A stretch of 64,000 nucleotides of DNA. Source: Streptomyces sp. I6 (GTDB lineage: Bacteria > Actinomycetota > Actinomycetes > Streptomycetales > Streptomycetaceae). The translations under genes and the position numbers were made by a program. Every line of letters begins with the position of its first letter. Position 1 is the first letter of the stretch. This document shows, piece by piece, positions 62,732-64,000 of the stretch. The stretch covers positions 1 through 64,000 of the forward strand of contig RHDP01000002.1 in the NCBI GenBank assembly GCA_003725745.1, in the 5' to 3' direction. The notes beneath the pieces were generated by a model that saw only the letters and a list, made by a program, of their open reading frames with translations, searched no databases and had not been told where the DNA came from.

Positions 62732-62747
62732 GCACACCAGGAGATGC
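62732..62747 (+). promoter_or_regulatory. Cluster-wide 16-bp element, copy K
   Basis: GCACACCAGGAGATGC, matching the consensus except at position 4 (C) and an A at 5. It points to the FAD oxidoreductase gene 106 bases downstream. Confidence 0.58.
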
Positions 62748-62770
62748 GCCGCGGTGAGCCGGGGCGCGAC

Positions 62771-62793
62771 GATCGGCTCCTCTGGAGCCGATC
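62771..62793. terminator. 10-bp hairpin between the group D enzyme and the FAD oxidoreductase
   Basis: GATCGGCTCC (62771-62780), loop TCT, GGAGCCGATC (62784-62793): a perfect stem. It lies after copy K and 60 bases before the next GTG. It may be a terminator for the upstream gene or a leader hairpin. Confidence 0.6.
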
Positions 62794-62853
62794 ACCTGAT
62801 GGCAGACCAGACCAGAATTCCACCCCATACCGGGGAATTTCGAGGAGGTACCC

Positions 62854-64000
62854 GTGTCGGGCGACAAGACCGGTACTCGCGCGGTGGTACTCGGCGGAAG
62901 CATCGCCGGCCTGTTCGCGGCCAGAGTGCTCGCCGATGCCTATGACGACGTACTCATTGTGGACCGCGACGTCCTGGTCGGGGTGGAAGGGCCGCGCAAG
63001 CACTGCCCCCAGAGCCGGCACATCAACGGCCTGCTGGCCCGCGGCCAGCTCGCCATGGAGGAGATGTACCCGGGGATCACCGAGGAGATCTTCGCGGACG
63101 GCGTCCCCACCGGCGACCTCGCCGGCCATGTGCGCTGGTACTTCAACGGCCGGCGCCTGAAGCCGGAGGTCGCGGGCCTGACCTGCGTGGCCGCGAGCCG
63201 CCCCATGCTGGAGAAGCACATCCGCCGGCGCACCGCGGCGCTGCCGGGGGTCTCCTTCCGTGAACAGCACGACATCCTGGGCCTGGTGACGACCTCGGAC
63301 CGCGGCCGGGTCACCGGCGTCCGCGTCCAGAGCCTGCTCGGGGAGGCCGGCGAGGAGGTCATCGAGGCCGACCTCGTGGTCGACGCGACCGGCCGCGGCT
63401 CGCGCACCCCCGTATGGCTGGAGGAACTCGGCTACCCGCGGGTGGTCGAGGAGCGTAAGAAGATCGGCCTCGGCTACGTCACCCAGCACTACAAGCTGCT
63501 GGCGGACCCGTACGACGGCGATCTGTCGATCAACCCGGTGGCCTCGCCCGCGCTGCCCCGCGGCGCCATCTTCACCAAGACCGACGGCGGCCGGGTGGAG
63601 CTGACCACGTACGGCCTGCTCGGCGACCACCCGCCGACCGACCAGGAGGGCCTGTACGCCTGGGTGAAGTCGCTGGCGGTCCCGGACATCCACGACGCGC
63701 TGCAGCACGCCGTGCCGCTGGACGAACCGGTCGCCTTCCGCTTCCCGACGACGCTGCGCCGCCACTACGAGGACATGGACCGCTTCCCGCTGGGCCTGCT
63801 GGTCACCGGCGACGCCGTCACCACCTTCAACCCGGTCTACGCCCAGGGCATGACGGCCGCCGCGCTCGGCGCCCTGACCCTGCGCGACCACCTGCACAGC
63901 GGCGCGACCCCGATCCCGGCGCAGTACTTCCGCGATCTCGCCCGCGATGTCATCGACCCGCCGTGGGAGATGACCAACGCCGTCGACCTCACCTTCCCCG
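62854..64000 (+). CDS. FAD-dependent oxidoreductase (runs off the right edge)
   Basis: A GTG at 62854 with GAGGAGG upstream opens a frame of 382 codons to the window edge. It has the FAD Rossmann motif AVVLGGSIAGLFAARVLADA, VDRDVLVGVEGPRKHCPQS, the motif ADLVVDATGRGSRTPVWLEE and LLVTGDAVTTFNPVYAQGMT. These mark a PHBH-type FAD protein related to the flavin monooxygenase/geranylgeranyl reductase superfamily, common as epoxidases or hydroxylases in clusters. No halogenase WxWxIP motif is seen in the visible part. The C-terminus is outside the window. Confidence 0.88.
   Translation, partial: MSGDKTGTRAVVLGGSIAGLFAARVLADAYDDVLIVDRDVLVGVEGPRKHCPQSRHINGLLARGQLAMEEMYPGITEEIFADGVPTGDLAGHVRWYFNGRRLKPEVAGLTCVAASRPMLEKHIRRRTAALPGVSFREQHDILGLVTTSDRGRVTGVRVQSLLGEAGEEVIEADLVVDATGRGSRTPVWLEELGYPRVVEERKKIGLGYVTQHYKLLADPYDGDLSINPVASPALPRGAIFTKTDGGRVELTTYGLLGDHPPTDQEGLYAWVKSLAVPDIHDALQHAVPLDEPVAFRFPTTLRRHYEDMDRFPLGLLVTGDAVTTFNPVYAQGMTAAALGALTLRDHLHSGATPIPAQYFRDLARDVIDPPWEMTNAVDLTFP

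Noticed and set aside
62854-64000. Flavin-dependent halogenase
   Set aside because: The FAD motifs fit a general PHBH-type oxidoreductase, but the WxWxIP halogenase motif was not seen in the part visible.

Overview
The window is high-GC actinobacterial DNA, almost certainly Streptomyces. The codon use is strongly GC-biased, GTG and TTG starts are common, ribosome sites are GGAGG-like, an Hsp18/RheA-type heat-shock locus is present, and rare TTA codons occur. No rRNA, tRNA or CRISPR array was seen.

Positions 1-10000 are a stress and accessory region. Two DUF2267 genes and an hsp18-type small heat-shock gene lie opposite a RheA-like regulator, with two TGTCATC-N5-GATGACA operators between them. 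A MerR-type regulator sits just downstream of a 32-bp perfect palindrome. After these come a decayed ISAs1-type transposase, a secreted aerolysin-like (ETX/MTX2) pore-forming toxin, an intact IS5-family element with 12-bp inverted repeats and an ACG target duplication, a Ser-rich nonapeptide-repeat protein and a DUF4287 protein.

Positions 10100-15000 hold an SDR, an integral membrane protein, metK (S-adenosylmethionine synthetase) and a cysteine synthase remnant.

From about 15000 to the right edge lies a large specialised-metabolite gene cluster that continues beyond 64000. It encodes a flavin monooxygenase joined in frame to a flavin reductase; an operon of aldehyde dehydrogenase, ThDP enzyme and AMP-ligase; a multicopper oxidase; methyltransferases; three BBE-type flavin oxidases; tandem MFS exporters; two membrane acyltransferases; a type II thioesterase; SDR, acyl-CoA dehydrogenase and acyl-CoA ligase genes; an LLM flavin enzyme; a translationally coupled operon of asparagine synthetase, A-T didomain, PP-loop/degenerate condensation fusion and Asp/Glu racemase; a cytoplasmic solute-binding-fold protein with a molybdopterin oxidoreductase; a group D flavin monooxygenase; and a final FAD oxidoreductase. 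No modular PKS or NRPS is present. The only carrier-protein machinery is the A-T didomain, so the product is not obvious.

Two global observations stand out. First, a 16-bp element, GCAAY-N4-RAGATGC, occurs 13 times in intergenic DNA ahead of cluster transcription units, always oriented along transcription of the unit it serves. It is probably the site of a cluster-wide regulator or promoter element. Second, at least ten reading frames are broken in the same way, each repaired by adding one base and several at G4/C4 runs. This points to systematic single-base undercalling in the sequence rather than to gene decay, so many genes listed as pseudogene are probably intact in the organism.
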